Assembly (NCBI GenBank): GCA_902787975.1
Contig: CADAIP010000013.1
Coordinates: forward strand, 50,310 to 114,309
Reading direction: 5' to 3'
Source: Oscillospiraceae bacterium
Lineage (GTDB): Bacteria; Bacillota; Clostridia; Saccharofermentanales; Saccharofermentanaceae
Length of the DNA: 64,000 nt
Part shown: piece after piece, positions 1-8,998 of the stretch
Layout of the letters: the number at the start of each line of letters is the position of its first letter
Numbering within the stretch: position 1 is the stretch's first letter
Notes under the pieces: generated by a model
Databases searched by the model: none
What the model was told of the DNA's origin: nothing
The model's input: the letters and a program-made list of their open reading frames with translations, nothing else
Translations under genes and position numbers: made by a program

Positions 1-340
1 ACTCCGCAATGGCCCACTTGTTGCCGCAGTTTGCACATCTGCAGGATGTGGAAGCATAGTCGTAAACCAGGTCTCCGCCGCAGATCCTGCAGTTAAACGA
101 TACCTTGTCATTTGCGGAAGGCTTGTGCTTCTCGGCAGAATCATCAACGAAAAATGTTTCTACAGTGACATCATAAAAATCCGCGATCCTCTGCAGCATT
201 TTGAATTCGACCGGAAGGCGTCCGGCTTCCCATTTATAAATAGCGAGTTCCGGAACACCCCATGCCTCAGCCAGAGCTTCCTGGGTGAGGTTGTGCTTTT
301 CTCTCAGCTTTTTTAAGTTTTCGGCGACAATAATATCCAT
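1..340 (-). CDS. XRE-family HTH regulator with zinc ribbon, 3' end outside window
   Basis: The reverse strand reads in frame from an ATG at 340 to the left edge, so the C-terminus is missing. About 113 residues are visible. Residues 4-60 form a Cro/C1-type helix-turn-helix (LREKHNLTQEALAEAWGVPE followed by a conserved W-E-A-G-R turn). After it come two Cys pairs (CRICGG and CRCANCG), which look like a zinc ribbon. An AGGAG site sits about 8 bases upstream of the ATG. Such proteins are usually DNA-binding regulators; the target is unknown. It is divergent from the gene at 554. Confidence 0.8.
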   Translation of the reverse strand, partial: MDIIVAENLKKLREKHNLTQEALAEAWGVPELAIYKWEAGRLPVEFKMLQRIADFYDVTVETFFVDDSAEKHKPSANDKVSFNCRICGGDLVYDYASTSCRCANCGNKWAIAE

Positions 341-553
341 TTATAATCTCCTATTATCTTCCTCATATCCATATGATATATGAAACAGGCGTCTATTTGT
401 ATATATTCTTAATTAAATTTTATAAATACAGCCTGCTGATGGATTATAATGTCAAAGAAAAGGTTGGGGAAAAGGGGATATAAGTAGGTGAAAGCATTTA
501 TGAGATCTTATCAAATGAAGATCGAGGGATGATTTCATAGAGTTAACTGGTTT

Positions 554-1075
554 ATGAGCACTAAACACGTAGTAGTCCTACCTTATGATGAGGCATGGAA
601 AAAAGATTTCGAAGATATTAAAGCAGAACTCATGCAGGTGCTTGAGGGTCTGGTCTTAAGTGTTGAACATGTCGGCAGCACTTCGGTTCCCGGACTTGCT
701 GCAAAACCCGTCATTGATATTGATATCGTTATAGAAGATCAGGGCTGTTTTGATAAGGTGAAGACGGCACTTGAAACGATCGGTTATCATCATGAAGGCA
801 ATCTTGGTATTCCGGGCCGCGAGGCGTTTAAATACTATGGCAAAGACCATCTGAGAAAGCATCATCTGTATGTATGCTCTAAGGATGCAGCTGAACTTAA
901 AAGGCATATATCTTTCAGGGATTATCTGCGTGCACATCCTGAAGCAGTTGAGGAGTACGGCAGAATAAAGATAGAAGGTGCAGAGCTGTATCCTTATAAC
1001 ATAGACAGATACATAGAACACAAGTCACCTTTTATCGAGGGAATATATCAGTTGATAAGTTCCGGTGTGCACTGA
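554..1075 (+). CDS. GrpB/UPF0157 family nucleotidyltransferase-like protein
   Basis: A 173-residue protein matching the GrpB (UPF0157) family, which has a nucleotidyltransferase-like fold. The diagnostic segment is around residues 38-60 (VEHVGSTSVPGLAAKPVIDI), followed by the usual central FKYYGKDHLRKHHLYVC block. The length fits the family, normally 160-180 residues. The biochemical role is not established; some members are found fused to dephospho-CoA kinase. The ATG at 554 has no strong Shine-Dalgarno site. The next gene starts about 95 bases downstream and may be separately transcribed. Confidence 0.85.
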   Translation: MSTKHVVVLPYDEAWKKDFEDIKAELMQVLEGLVLSVEHVGSTSVPGLAAKPVIDIDIVIEDQGCFDKVKTALETIGYHHEGNLGIPGREAFKYYGKDHLRKHHLYVCSKDAAELKRHISFRDYLRAHPEAVEEYGRIKIEGAELYPYNIDRYIEHKSPFIEGIYQLISSGVH

Positions 1076-1170
1076 GCTTTTTATTATTTAAAATAGAATT
1101 GTATAATATTTAGGTTAGATTTTATAATACAGCAATCAGAGCCCCGGAATGCTGATTAGGAGACTGCGAT

Positions 1171-3792
1171 TTGACTTTTTTTACGCTTTTGTATACGTTG
1201 ATAATCTCACCGATAGAACTTCTTTTTGAAGTTATCTTTACGATAGCAAACAGGATAACGGGAAATGCCGGTATTTCGATTATTTTTTTGAGCCTGGCAG
1301 TGAATTTCCTGGTGCTTCCTTTATACAAGCGCGCAGATGAACTGCAGGCCGAAGACAGGGATATCCAGGCAAAAATGGCGCCCGTATTGAAGCGCATAAA
1401 GAAGACGTTCAAAGGCGATGAGCGCTTCTTCATGATTCAGGAGTACTACAGGATCAATAACTATAAGCCTATATACGCTTTAAAGAGTTCAGTCTCACTG
1501 CTTCTGCAGATTCCGTTTTTTATTGCCGCATACAATCTTTTGTCCGGAATGCAGAGTCTTCATGGAATGAATTTCGGCATTATTTCTGACCTCGGAACAG
1601 AGGATGCTATGTTCCATATAGGAAGTTTTCCTGTAAATGTTCTGCCGATACTGATGACACTGATCAATATCGTATCTGGAATCATTTACACCAAAGGACA
1701 TCCTCTCAGGGCAAAGGTCCAGGTATACGGTCTTGCTGCCATATTCCTCGTGCTGCTCTATCATTCTCCGGCGGGACTGGTTTTCTACTGGCTGTTAAAT
1801 AACGTATTCTCACTTGGCAAAAACATCATTGGCAGCTTAATAAAGAAATCCGGCAATCCGGTTAAAACGGCTCCTGCCAAGAAGCTTAAGTTAGGCGAAT
1901 TCAGTTTTCTGCCTGTTTTCCTTTCGTGCGGGGTATTAGCTGTTTTAACGGGAGTTCTGATTCCGGCAGATGTTATAGTTGAAAATCCTGCTGAAATGGT
2001 AAATACATTTATTACAGAACCTCATAGTCCAATGGATTATCTTGTGATAAGCGCATTCATGGCTCTTGGCTTTTTTATCATTTGGATTCCTGTTTTTTGC
2101 TTGCTTACTAAAAAGAACAAGCAGATTTATTCTTTTGTTTTTCCGAGTTTGGCGGCGATAGGAGTTATTAACTATGTTGTGTTTAATAAGAATTTCGGTT
2201 TTCTGTCAAATAAACTGATTTATGAAAACAAAATGGATTTCGGTTTGACGGAAATAATGGTAAATACGATTGTGGATATTATTATTGCAGCTGCAATTTT
2301 ATTCGTTATGCTCAAGTGGAAAAAGATTATTGGGCTTCTTATGACGGTTGCTATTGTGGCAGTTGTATTTTTATCGGTATTCAGGATAACTGCCGTATCA
2401 GTGCTTATTTCGGATGTCATTATCAGTTATGACAATACAGCAGATGAAGTCAGCATACCGTTAACAACCACCGGTAAGAACGTGGTCGTTATTATGATGG
2501 ATAAGATGAACGGATCCTGTATTCCGTATTTGTTTAACGAACGTCCAGATGTTGCTGAGAAGTTTGACGGCTTTACATACTATCCAAATACTGTTTCATT
2601 TGGGAAATATACGAATTTTGGTGCTCCGGCAGTGTTTGGAGGGTATGATTACACTCCTGATGCGATAAATGAACGTTCGGATAAACTTTTAGTTGAGAAG
2701 CATAATGAGTCGCTTCTTGCTATGCCTGTTATTTTTTCAAATGAAGGATGGAATGTAAGTGTAGTAGATCCGGCATATGCCAATTATCAGTGGATTCCTG
2801 ACTTGAGTATTTTTGACGAATACGAAGGGATAAATGCCTATCATATGTCAGGTGTATTTAACTATAAGGAACCGGTTCTTATAAGTTCAGGAAACGACAT
2901 GGAAAAGCGTCTTAACCGTAATTTCTTCTGCTATGGATTAATGAAAAGCATGCCTTATGCTTTGCAGCCGTTGTTGTATGATGATGGTGAATATTACAGG
3001 CTGGATTCTGATAGAACGGCATTTTTGGGAAACAATACGGGTAAGCATTCCCAGGAAGGCTATAATGAACTTCATATGCAGGCTCACGCAGCTTTGTCAG
3101 CATTAACTGACGTAACGGAAATAATAGCTGAGGATACCAATTGCTTCTTGGTAATGACTAATAATTCAACTCATGATATGGCTCTTCTTAGTGAACCGGA
3201 TTATGTGCCTCTGGAAAGAATAGATAATACAGAATACGATATGACTCATCAGGAACGTTTTACGGTTGACGGTATAACGATGAACATGGATTATTTTGCC
3301 AGCTACGCTACATATCAGTGCAGCATGGAAGCTTGCATAACATTAGGCGAATGGTTTGATTATCTGCGCGAAAACGGGTTGTACGATAATACAAGAATAA
3401 TAATAGTATCTGACCATGGCTTTGGAATGAACCAGTTCGACTATTTCGATCTGGATGATACGGATTTTGATGTTGAATCTGTAAATCCTGTTTTGCTGGT
3501 AAAGGATTTCAATAGTACAGGATTTACCGTATCTGATGAATTCATGACTAATGCAGATACTCCGTCCCTTGCATTTGAAGGTATCGTACATGATCCTGTT
3601 AATCCTTTTACCAATAATCCCATTTATCAGGATGTGAAATCAAACGGGGTATATGTATACAGCTCTGAAGAAATAAATGTAAATACCAACAACGGCACAC
3701 AGTTTGTGGATCCGGCCGGTTATTGGCTTTATGTCCATGATGATATCCGTGACAAGAATAATTGGAGTCTGTTACAGGGTGAACCGGGGTAA
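1171..3792 (+). CDS. Fusion of YidC/Oxa1-like insertase domain and LTA-synthase/sulfatase-like domain
   Basis: An 873-residue membrane protein with two modules not normally joined. Residues about 1-215 resemble the YidC/Oxa1/Alb3 insertase core: a hydrophobic start, a charged cytoplasmic hairpin (KRADELQAEDRDIQAKMAPV), then transmembrane segments ending in a Y-W-L-L-N-N-like motif. A second group of membrane segments spans about 236-410. Residues about 430-873 are an alkaline-phosphatase/sulfatase-like extracytoplasmic domain as in lipoteichoic acid synthases, with a metal-site-like IMMDKMNG, a likely nucleophile Thr481 in KYTNFGAPAVFGG, and SDHGFGM near residue 747. The start is TTG, preceded by TTAGGAG at suitable spacing. 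I infer polyglycerol phosphate or phosphoglycerol transfer to a surface polymer. Whether the YidC-like part inserts proteins is unknown. Confidence 0.8.
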   Translation: MTFFTLLYTLIISPIELLFEVIFTIANRITGNAGISIIFLSLAVNFLVLPLYKRADELQAEDRDIQAKMAPVLKRIKKTFKGDERFFMIQEYYRINNYKPIYALKSSVSLLLQIPFFIAAYNLLSGMQSLHGMNFGIISDLGTEDAMFHIGSFPVNVLPILMTLINIVSGIIYTKGHPLRAKVQVYGLAAIFLVLLYHSPAGLVFYWLLNNVFSLGKNIIGSLIKKSGNPVKTAPAKKLKLGEFSFLPVFLSCGVLAVLTGVLIPADVIVENPAEMVNTFITEPHSPMDYLVISAFMALGFFIIWIPVFCLLTKKNKQIYSFVFPSLAAIGVINYVVFNKNFGFLSNKLIYENKMDFGLTEIMVNTIVDIIIAAAILFVMLKWKKIIGLLMTVAIVAVVFLSVFRITAVSVLISDVIISYDNTADEVSIPLTTTGKNVVVIMMDKMNGSCIPYLFNERPDVAEKFDGFTYYPNTVSFGKYTNFGAPAVFGGYDYTPDAINERSDKLLVEKHNESLLAMPVIFSNEGWNVSVVDPAYANYQWIPDLSIFDEYEGINAYHMSGVFNYKEPVLISSGNDMEKRLNRNFFCYGLMKSMPYALQPLLYDDGEYYRLDSDRTAFLGNNTGKHSQEGYNELHMQAHAALSALTDVTEIIAEDTNCFLVMTNNSTHDMALLSEPDYVPLERIDNTEYDMTHQERFTVDGITMNMDYFASYATYQCSMEACITLGEWFDYLRENGLYDNTRIIIVSDHGFGMNQFDYFDLDDTDFDVESVNPVLLVKDFNSTGFTVSDEFMTNADTPSLAFEGIVHDPVNPFTNNPIYQDVKSNGVYVYSSEEINVNTNNGTQFVDPAGYWLYVHDDIRDKNNWSLLQGEPG

Positions 3793-3796
3793 GATT

Positions 3797-4618
3797 ATGG
3801 AGATTAATTTATCGAAAGAAATAATGGAGGAATTATTCCTTCAGTATCTGGCAAAGATCTTCGGGTTTCCTGAAGTCGTCAGCTGCTGTGCAAAGGAAGT
3901 CGTGATTACGCGCGAGACACTCGTTGATGCCGGAAAGCAGGCGTTTGAGGCGGGCTACCATGACTTGTACAGCGATATAGATCTGTCTGTAAAAGTACGC
4001 CTTCCCAAAAACGGTTCTGTAACTCCTGAAGAATACAATAAAAGGATCGACCGCTTCGGTGTAACAGAAGATACGGCACTGGGGTGGATGTATATTCCGG
4101 TAAATCATATTTACAGGATCATTTTCAAAAACGGAATGCGCTATGATCTTATCTTTGAATTTGAGTATTCAGATGATGTTGAACTGAATCTTGAAAAGCA
4201 GCCTTCCTGTGAAGATGAGAATCCGAATTGGCCGGTGGATAACATAAACCGTTTCTGGTTTATCCAGATCCAGGCTCTTGGTAAATTGTACCGGAGGGAC
4301 TATCTGATCAGTTCTCATCTGGCTAATATGAACTGCAATGATGCTCTGGTCATGCAGATGATCATGAGGGATCTTAAATACGGTACCAGTCATCACAGAT
4401 ACGGTTATTCGGAAGAACTGGAATATGTTAAGCATTTAGGACAAGCTCCTTACAGAACAGATGATGCGACATTTAACATGATTTCTGACCGTCTTTATTC
4501 GGCAGCTCTTGCTTATGACAAACTGGTGAAAGAGTTTTATCCATGTTATAAAGACAGAAGTTCCGATTTCTTTGCAATCTGGGACTGGTATGAATCCTGC
4601 AGAGTTAACTTGGTATAA
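3797..4618 (+). CDS. Putative nucleotidyltransferase, aminoglycoside adenylyltransferase-like
   Basis: A 273-residue protein starting at the ATG at 3797, 4 bases after the stop of the fusion gene, so translation is probably coupled. An upstream in-frame start at 3704 would overlap the previous gene by about 90 bases and is less likely. The N-terminal part has a polymerase-beta-type nucleotidyltransferase motif (LYSDIDLSVKV, near residue 60), followed by a conserved-looking RFWFIQIQALGKLYRRDYL helix resembling aminoglycoside 6-adenylyltransferases. The substrate cannot be read from the sequence; family resemblance is not evidence of antibiotic resistance here. Confidence 0.6.
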   Translation: MEINLSKEIMEELFLQYLAKIFGFPEVVSCCAKEVVITRETLVDAGKQAFEAGYHDLYSDIDLSVKVRLPKNGSVTPEEYNKRIDRFGVTEDTALGWMYIPVNHIYRIIFKNGMRYDLIFEFEYSDDVELNLEKQPSCEDENPNWPVDNINRFWFIQIQALGKLYRRDYLISSHLANMNCNDALVMQMIMRDLKYGTSHHRYGYSEELEYVKHLGQAPYRTDDATFNMISDRLYSAALAYDKLVKEFYPCYKDRSSDFFAIWDWYESCRVNLV

Positions 4619-4652
4619 TGTGTGAGTACTTTAGAAAAGGAATAGAGACGTT

Positions 4653-5063
4653 ATGGAATTAGATGATGAGTTATATGCACAGATAACTAAGCACAGCGAT
4701 ATAGGAGAGCATTATTTTGTCGAAGGCAAATTCAGAAAGGCTCTTGAAGAATATAAGAAGGCATTTGAGTTGATACCCGAACCCAAGACGGTTTGGGATG
4801 CTTCCGTGTGGACGCTTGCAGCAATCGGTGATTCACATTTCATGTTGAAAGAATTCGTATCAGCACTTGAATATTTCGAGAAGCTTATGAATGAGTACGA
4901 GGAAAAAGATAATCCTTTTATCAGAGTCAGATATGGTGAGTGTCTTTGCGAGACAGGCAAGACCGAACAGGGCAGAGAACATATGCTGGCTGCCTTTAAG
5001 ATGGAAGGTACTGAAGTATTCGATAACGATAAATATCTGAAACTCATTTCGGATCTGATCTGA
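4653..5063 (+). CDS. Small tetratricopeptide-repeat-like protein
   Basis: A 136-residue soluble protein. Two or three TPR-like helical hairpins are visible: the first around residues 17-40 (GEHYFVEGKFRKALEEYKKA), the next around 58-82 (GDSHFMLKEFVSALEYFEKL), and a possible third ending near LLAAF-type residues. TPR domains mediate protein contacts and carry no catalytic function. It sits 34 bases after the nucleotidyltransferase and 4 bases before the methyltransferase, so it is probably part of the same operon. An AAAGGAA site precedes the ATG. Confidence 0.75.
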   Translation: MELDDELYAQITKHSDIGEHYFVEGKFRKALEEYKKAFELIPEPKTVWDASVWTLAAIGDSHFMLKEFVSALEYFEKLMNEYEEKDNPFIRVRYGECLCETGKTEQGREHMLAAFKMEGTEVFDNDKYLKLISDLI

Positions 5064-5067
5064 CAAT

Positions 5068-5841
5068 ATGCTTGATAAAGAAATAATCGAGACAAATAAA
5101 AAATATTGGAATGAGCATGCGGATCAGTGGTTCGGTACCACGGCGCTGCCTCAGTATGGTGTGCGTTTTGTTACGGAAGATGATCTGCATCTGTTTGGAG
5201 ATGTGCGTGGAAAAAGCATGCTTGAGATATGCTGCGGAAGCGGACACTCTTTGCTCTATAACGCGAATAAAGGTGCAAAAGAACTGTGGGGAGTCGATAT
5301 ATCACAAACACAGCTCGAAAATGCGGCCAAACTGCTTGCTGACAATGGTTGTTCAGCCAAGCTTCTGTGTGCCAAGATGGAAGATGAATTGGACGTGCCC
5401 AAAGAATATTTCGACTATGTTTATTCAATATACGGAATCGGCTGGACGACTGATCTGCAGGGAACATTTGATAAGATCGCCTCATATCTTAAAAAGGACG
5501 GTATCTTTATCTTCAGCTGGCACCATACCTTGAATTATTGCATTGCATGGTCAAGCGATGAGCGTATGGATGTTATTGAGGACGACGACAAGTTCTGTAT
5601 GACTAAGAGCTATTTTGATGACAGTTACTTTAAGATGACTGTTCATGGCAGTGAGATCGTTCTGTGCAACAGAAAGATATCCACATATATTAATGCTCTT
5701 GCTAAGGCCGGATTTCTTATCGAACAGTTCGTGGAAGAAAGCAGTAAGGAGGCCATGGAATCTGAAAATGATCCCGACCCCAAGACCAGAAAGGCAAAGA
5801 TGCTGCCTATTTCGTTCTGCATTAAGTCCAGAAAACTGTAA
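5068..5841 (+). CDS. Class I SAM-dependent methyltransferase
   Basis: A 257-residue Rossmann-fold methyltransferase. Motif I is MLEICCGSGHSLLY near residue 51, followed by the acidic end of strand 2 in ELWGVDIS and a motif IV-like FDYVYSIYGIGW. Length and layout fit the UbiE/Methyltransf_11 type of small-molecule methyltransferases. The substrate is unknown. The ATG is 4 bases after the preceding stop, indicating translational coupling. Confidence 0.85.
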   Translation: MLDKEIIETNKKYWNEHADQWFGTTALPQYGVRFVTEDDLHLFGDVRGKSMLEICCGSGHSLLYNANKGAKELWGVDISQTQLENAAKLLADNGCSAKLLCAKMEDELDVPKEYFDYVYSIYGIGWTTDLQGTFDKIASYLKKDGIFIFSWHHTLNYCIAWSSDERMDVIEDDDKFCMTKSYFDDSYFKMTVHGSEIVLCNRKISTYINALAKAGFLIEQFVEESSKEAMESENDPDPKTRKAKMLPISFCIKSRKL

Positions 5842-5858
5842 GTAGGCCGGAGGAGTCT

Positions 5859-6314
5859 ATGGATCTGACATACAGGAATGCGGATGTAAGCGATGCTGAA
5901 GTCCTGATAGATATATACAACTCTGCTTTCTATGACGATTATCTCCGTTATGGCCAGTGTCAGGGATATGGCCGTTCCAAAGAAAACATGGAACAGTCCG
6001 TTATAGATTATCCCAAGGTGATCGCTTATGAAGAGGATAAGGCAGTAGGGGTCATCTCAACCAAAGCGGAAGGACCGGGGAAGTATTACATCGGATGCCT
6101 TGCTGTTAAGAAGGAATGCCAGGGCCGGGGTATCGGAACATCCCTGATGAGATACTTCATGGACGGACATCCTGACTGGAATGAGCTCACGTTGGTGACT
6201 CCGAAAGATAATGAAGCCAATATCAGGTTCTATACAGGACGGTTCGGGTTTGATATTGTTGGAGAAGAAGATGACGGGGTCGTGACTGTTCTTTTGTTCA
6301 GGCTGAACAGGTAA
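5859..6314 (+). CDS. GNAT-family N-acetyltransferase
   Basis: A 151-residue GNAT-fold acyltransferase. The acetyl-CoA binding signature is LAVKKECQGRGIGTSLMRYF near residue 82, with the Q/R-x-x-G-x-G/A loop intact. The C-terminal strand pair (NIRFYTGRFGFDIVGEE) is also typical. A strong GGAGGAG site lies 5-6 bases before the ATG. It follows the methyltransferase by 17 bases. The acceptor molecule is unknown. Confidence 0.88.
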   Translation: MDLTYRNADVSDAEVLIDIYNSAFYDDYLRYGQCQGYGRSKENMEQSVIDYPKVIAYEEDKAVGVISTKAEGPGKYYIGCLAVKKECQGRGIGTSLMRYFMDGHPDWNELTLVTPKDNEANIRFYTGRFGFDIVGEEDDGVVTVLLFRLNR

Positions 6315-6319
6315 AACGC

Positions 6320-6475
6320 TTGAAAACAGGGGATTGCAACCGCCGGTTGATAACCTGTTTAGGCTATTCAGTCATGATCGTAATCCTATTCCTATTATGG
6401 AAACTGTTCCAGAAGAAGACTGTATCAGAGCTTGGACTTACCAAAAACTTCTGCAGTTACTTTATAGGCATTGCT
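6320..6475 (+). pseudogene. Remnant of a CPBP (Abi/CAAX-like) membrane protease N-terminus
   Basis: Read from a TTG at 6320, this frame gives one hydrophobic helix followed by LWKLFQKKTVSELGLTKN. That pattern (helix, LWK-L-basic, S-x-LGL) is typical of the first helix and following loop of CPBP-family intramembrane proteases. The frame then runs into the 3' end of the convergent XRE gene and stops at 6574 without any of the catalytic EExxxR or HxxxH motifs. I read it as a decayed 5' fragment, but a short membrane peptide cannot be excluded. Confidence 0.4.
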
Positions 6476-7078
6476 TCAGGCACCGGGTCCTATTGTGTAA
6501 AAAAGAATTGTTGGCAGGACAAATGTCAAAAAGAGCAGGATGATTATCGCGAGAACTACCCATATTGTAACTGAAATGGCGATCAACTTCTTGTTCCTCT
6601 TCTTGCTCATTTTGCCCTTGAGCTGAAGTCCTGCAAGCATCGTGTTGATACCGAAAATGCCGCTGGCAAGTATAAGCAGGAAAGGTGTAAGGAATATCTC
6701 CGTTTCCCAGAAGTACGTAATAAAGAAAAAGATCAGCGATGCTACCGAAGTAATCAGTGTGCCGACACCGCAAATGTATACTTTTTTAAGTATCTTTGCC
6801 TTGTCGGCTTCGGTGTATTCCGCCACCATTTTCAATGTTTCTTTTAAGTTTTCTTCCATTTTTTCACTCTTCCTTTCTCCGCGCAGAAGATCGCGGATGT
6901 CAACATCGTAGAAATCAGCCAGTTCGATCATGATACTGATGTCAGGCATTGTGTTGCCGTTCTCCCAGCGTGAGACCGATCTTGATGAGACATTAAATTT
7001 GTCAGCGAGCTGTTCCTGTGAAAGACCATGTCCTTTACGAAGTTCTTTCAGGAAAGCGCCTACCTTTATAGTGTCCAT
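6476..7078 (-). CDS. XRE-family HTH regulator with membrane C-terminus
   Basis: A 200-residue protein. Residues 1-60 are a Cro/C1-type HTH (FLKELRKGHGLSQEQLADKFNVSSRSVSRWENG), a linker follows to about residue 100, and there are then three hydrophobic segments separated by basic turns. This architecture occurs in Firmicute regulators thought to sense envelope conditions. A strong AAAGGAGG site lies upstream of the ATG at 7078. The gene is convergent with the GNAT gene and the CPBP-like remnant. Confidence 0.85.
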   Translation of the reverse strand: MDTIKVGAFLKELRKGHGLSQEQLADKFNVSSRSVSRWENGNTMPDISIMIELADFYDVDIRDLLRGERKSEKMEENLKETLKMVAEYTEADKAKILKKVYICGVGTLITSVASLIFFFITYFWETEIFLTPFLLILASGIFGINTMLAGLQLKGKMSKKRNKKLIAISVTIWVVLAIIILLFLTFVLPTILFYTIGPGA

Positions 7079-7229
7079 GTCTGACCTCCTTTCGCTTCCG
7101 AATCTATCATCAGTCCCCTCGAAAAAACACGACAGAGAGTGAGAGATGCCGCATTTTCTTGCCCGACAGGGCTGTCTGGTTTATTGTATCACAGTGATTT
7201 TAACGGGTTTATCACAGATCGGCGGCTTG

Positions 7230-8891
7230 TCATGCGAAATCTGTGACGCTGAATGTATAAGAAGTTCCGAAGTCTGCATCAAGGCAGATGCTGACGGTGA
7301 AATCGTCAAGGTTATAGACGCAGGACCATTCGGTAAGTCCCTGTTTGTTATGAACTTTATCAAGGATATCCATTGCTTCCTGTTCGGTTGCGACCAGACT
7401 GGGACCGAGGTTTTCATCAATGGTTGATATTCTGTCATCGGGATCGCCCATGTCATAATAATTGCCCGGAGCGATTACGCTGTTGGTGCAGTACGGATAT
7501 TCTGTTACGACCATCTCATTATCAAGCCATTCGACTACGACATATCTGCCTGATCTGTCGGTGATGAACAGGTGATAGTTTCCAAGGTCTGAATGTATAT
7601 CATAAGATTCGAGCAAAGATAATGCCTCATCAACTGATGCACATGTGTCCAGTATTCCTCTTATTGCCATATATACAGGCAGATTTGGTTTGCCGTTATC
7701 CTGATGCGGCTCATCGATGTTGACCTGAAGGATCCCTGCTGCGACACCTTTCTCGTTCATGCCGTCGAGCACTAAATATGGGGTGATTACCATGACGAAT
7801 TTGCCCAAAGCTGAGTCGGGATCCACCTGTGCATTCTCGCCGGTTCCGAAAAATGCGAGGCCGGTAACGCCGATAGATTCATAACAGCCGTCAGGATGGG
7901 AATATACGAGCAAGGTGTCTGTCTCCATAAGATCGAAATTGCGTCCGAAGATATGGTCTCCTTCCGGAGTGACCGCTGCAAATGTGGCACAACCGAAACC
8001 TACACTGTCATCGTCAATGGAAAAGACATTTGGCGCACCATACAAATGCTTGTCAAAGATCCAGTTGAACACGTCATCAGACGTCTGTGAGTTTGAAGCC
8101 AGCAAGCCCATGGTATCGGTGCATTCGTAGTTTTTCATGGTGTAGAAACCATCTGCTACTTTGTTGATTGTCAGCATAGCCCTTATGTGATTCCGGAACA
8201 TTATTGCCGGAACGATTACCATAAGTCCGTAGACGACAGGGAGGACGATCCTCTTTTTGAATTTGAAGACAAGGCATATCTCCAGAATAAGAGCGATTAT
8301 GAATACCAATACTCCTGCGGGTATGAACGGTATCCAGTTGAATGTGGATATTGACTTGACTTCTATGCAGTAAGGAATGACTGATTCACTAAGAAAATCG
8401 TGATACTGGTCCAGAGTATACGAGGTTTCATAGTCTTCGCCGTTTTCTGCTTCAGCTTGTTCCAGTCTTTCGTAGTATATATAGTCATAGAGCTCGAAAA
8501 GGGCTTCGGTTACCTCCTGGTATTCTTCGTCATCAACAGCTCTTAACGTGCCCTTGATGGTGATGTGCTGAATAATGCTGTCGTAATATGTTTCCTTGTC
8601 TTCCTCACTTAAATTCGAAAGATCCAGAATAATAAACTTATAATCGTCAGAGTTTAATCCGCCCAGGAGCTGCAGTGTTTTGTCCGGAACGTCGATATTA
8701 TCGTAATAGATCTGGATGTCGGTTTCTATCTGTTTGCCCATATCAGCGGGTGTTATGTTCTTATAATCTAAATCTTTATAGAAGAGACCTAAAAACCATC
8801 CGCCGAAGAAACCTGCCAAAACCAGCAGGATTCCTATAAACATGACAATAGCGGTGATGATTATTGCTTTCTTATTTCTCTTCTTTTTCAT
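7230..8891 (-). CDS. Membrane-anchored linear amide C-N hydrolase (choloylglycine hydrolase/C45-like)
   Basis: A 553-residue protein starting at the ATG at 8891, which has GGGAG 5-6 bases upstream; a TTG 12 bases earlier is less well placed. Residues 9-35 form a signal anchor, and two more transmembrane helices lie around 185-240. The C-terminal part from about residue 285 is an Ntn-hydrolase-like domain. VGFGCATFAAV supplies the likely nucleophile Cys301, followed by HIFGRNFDLMETD, the family's usual N-F-D block. Relatives cleave linear amides such as bile salts, penicillin V or acyl-homoserine lactones. Here Cys301 is internal, so activity would need processing or a non-Ntn mechanism. The substrate is unknown. 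Confidence 0.75.
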   Translation of the reverse strand: MKKKRNKKAIIITAIVMFIGILLVLAGFFGGWFLGLFYKDLDYKNITPADMGKQIETDIQIYYDNIDVPDKTLQLLGGLNSDDYKFIILDLSNLSEEDKETYYDSIIQHITIKGTLRAVDDEEYQEVTEALFELYDYIYYERLEQAEAENGEDYETSYTLDQYHDFLSESVIPYCIEVKSISTFNWIPFIPAGVLVFIIALILEICLVFKFKKRIVLPVVYGLMVIVPAIMFRNHIRAMLTINKVADGFYTMKNYECTDTMGLLASNSQTSDDVFNWIFDKHLYGAPNVFSIDDDSVGFGCATFAAVTPEGDHIFGRNFDLMETDTLLVYSHPDGCYESIGVTGLAFFGTGENAQVDPDSALGKFVMVITPYLVLDGMNEKGVAAGILQVNIDEPHQDNGKPNLPVYMAIRGILDTCASVDEALSLLESYDIHSDLGNYHLFITDRSGRYVVVEWLDNEMVVTEYPYCTNSVIAPGNYYDMGDPDDRISTIDENLGPSLVATEQEAMDILDKVHNKQGLTEWSCVYNLDDFTVSICLDADFGTSYTFSVTDFA

Positions 8892-8998
8892 AAACACTCC
8901 CAAGCAGCTTAACTGCAGCTGATCCCCATAAACAATGAGTTAAGTTTACTATTTGAAAGAAATAAGAGCAAATATTCAGATGGAAGCGGTGGGTTGGA

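Noticed and set aside
3797..4618. Aminoglycoside resistance gene
   Set aside because: Only the general nucleotidyltransferase pattern is visible; the substrate cannot be assigned and the operon context does not suggest resistance.
7162..7179. Terminator after the amide hydrolase gene
   Set aside because: The hairpin has a mismatch and no T run on the minus strand.
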